Part shown: piece by piece, positions 63,362 to 64,000 of the stretch | Layout of the letters: the number at the start of each line of letters is the position of its first letter | Numbering within the stretch: position 1 is the first letter of the stretch | DNA from: Thiocapsa bogorovii | GTDB taxonomy: Bacteria; Pseudomonadota; Gammaproteobacteria; Chromatiales; Chromatiaceae | Length of the DNA stretch: 64,000 nucleotides | NCBI RefSeq assembly: GCF_021228795.1 | Contig: NZ_CP089309.1 | Coordinates: forward strand, 5,577,501 to 5,641,500 | Direction of reading: 5' to 3' | Notes under the pieces: generated by a model | Seen by the model: the letters and a program-made list of their open reading frames with translations, nothing else | Databases searched by the model: none | What the model was told of the DNA's origin: nothing | Position numbers and translations under genes: made by a program

Positions 63362-64000
63362 GGCATCTCCAGTTCGTGAACACGGGTCTTCGCGGTCATC
63401 AGTTCGTGAAGGAGGGTGCGGAAGAGGTCTTGGAGGGCGTTGCGCTTTGATGTCGCCAAATCGTGCTTGGCGTCGATCAATTCGAGGTGTGTCACGATCT
63501 CGTCTTGCTGGTCTGTCGGTGGCAGCGGCATCTGGGTATTCTTCACGGCGCCGACGTTGAAGTGCTGCTGTGCGAGTCCAATCTTACCCGCTTGAACCTG
63601 AACCTTGGCGGCGTCCGAGTTGAAGAATCGACTCAAGTAGTGGCTCCTGAGCTTTTCCTTGTTGGGCCGGACGAATATCAGGTCGATGCAGTTGCTGCCG
63701 TCGAATTCAGGTGGAACGACACAGGAAGTGCCGGGGTAGCCCGTTCGGACGATGAGAACGTCGCCCGCAGACAATTTTGATTTCTTCACCGGGCCGTTGT
63801 TCACTTCCTCGGAAATGTAGACCATCGGTTCGGGCTGAATCCGATCTTCGCGAACGTTCTGGGAACGGAACGCAGGAACGCCGTCCTTCACGTAGTAGCT
63901 CGATGGCTTCACGACAATGCCGACGCTGATCGTGTCGCAAATATCCTCGCACCGCACCACCTCCCAGCTTTCGGGGACGGGGCCGATTTCGGTTTGTTTT
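63355..64000 (-). CDS. hsdS: Type I restriction specificity subunit, C-terminal part (runs off the window)
   Basis: About 214 residues visible. TEIGPVPESWEVVRCEDICD opens a target-recognition domain; AGDVLIVRTGYPGTSCVVPP and CIDLIFVRPNK are its core; MPLPPTDQQDEIVTHLELID starts the conserved helical spacer. HsdS directs DNA binding of the methylase/restriction complex. hsdM and the first recognition domain should lie beyond the right edge. Confidence 0.9.
   Translation of the reverse strand, partial: KQTEIGPVPESWEVVRCEDICDTISVGIVVKPSSYYVKDGVPAFRSQNVREDRIQPEPMVYISEEVNNGPVKKSKLSAGDVLIVRTGYPGTSCVVPPEFDGSNCIDLIFVRPNKEKLRSHYLSRFFNSDAAKVQVQAGKIGLAQQHFNVGAVKNTQMPLPPTDQQDEIVTHLELIDAKHDLATSKRNALQDLFRTLLHELMTAKTRVHELEMPC

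Overview
The window looks like an accessory, repeat-rich stretch of chromosome from a purple sulfur bacterium (Chromatiaceae-type Gammaproteobacteria). The evidence is high GC, protein families I associate with that group (a Thivi_2564-type small membrane protein, DUF2333, a CurA-like reductase), an N-type rotary ATPase operon and very many insertion sequences. This assignment is inference from protein resemblance; there is no rRNA or other phylogenetic marker. No tRNA, rRNA or CRISPR array was seen.

Layout. 0-5 kb: start of a cyclic beta-glucan synthetase-like gene, a frameshifted DUF2333 gene, a Crp/Fnr regulator beside the remnant of a second one, RlpA and a glycine-zipper lipoprotein. 5.2-8.4 kb: a four-gene transposon (zinc ribbon, DDE integrase, AAA ATPase, small acidic protein). 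8.6-12.1 kb: hydrolase, GalU with an odd N-terminus, and small envelope or stress proteins (BON, DUF3309, CsbD). 12.6-14.4 kb: group II intron with maturase. 15.7-19.7 kb: an IS4-type transposase gene split by a serine-recombinase element and by a 201-bp MITE. 19.9-22.7 kb: curA followed by a DJ-1/PfpI gene cut by a complete IS1595-family element with an 8-bp target duplication.

23.9-34.2 kb: a minus-strand N-ATPase operon in the order beta, epsilon, AtpQ, AtpR, a, c, b, alpha, gamma. It carries extra genes: a four-helix-bundle (S23/IVP-like) gene between two copies of one hairpin-forming repeat lies between b and alpha, and a DUF2254 membrane protein and an HPF/RaiA-type ribosome factor lie between alpha and gamma. 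Both catalytic-head subunits end in microsatellite-encoded charged tails. Degenerate cbpM fragments flank the island.

35-50.6 kb: toxin-antitoxin pairs (Phd/RelE, Xre/RES, MntA/HepT), scattered metabolic genes (class I aldolase, two SDR-type proteins, nuclease, MOSC), IS1380, a second MITE, and two broken copies of a mercuric-reductase-like flavoprotein. 50.9-55.5 kb: an overlapping operon of phosphoglucomutase, glucoamylase-family protein and the intact flavoprotein. 55.7-64 kb: a HigBA-type pair between direct repeats, then a type I restriction locus (hsdS, hsdR, YgjP-like peptidase). Within it sit a Kiwa-like KwaA/KwaB pair, a PIN/antitoxin remnant and a DUF1016-type fragment. HsdR itself contains a whole REP-associated tyrosine transposase domain fused in frame.

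The clearest candidates for something undescribed are the HsdR-RAYT fusion, the hairpin-flanked four-helix-bundle cassette inside the ATPase operon, and the charged repeat tails on ATPase alpha and beta.
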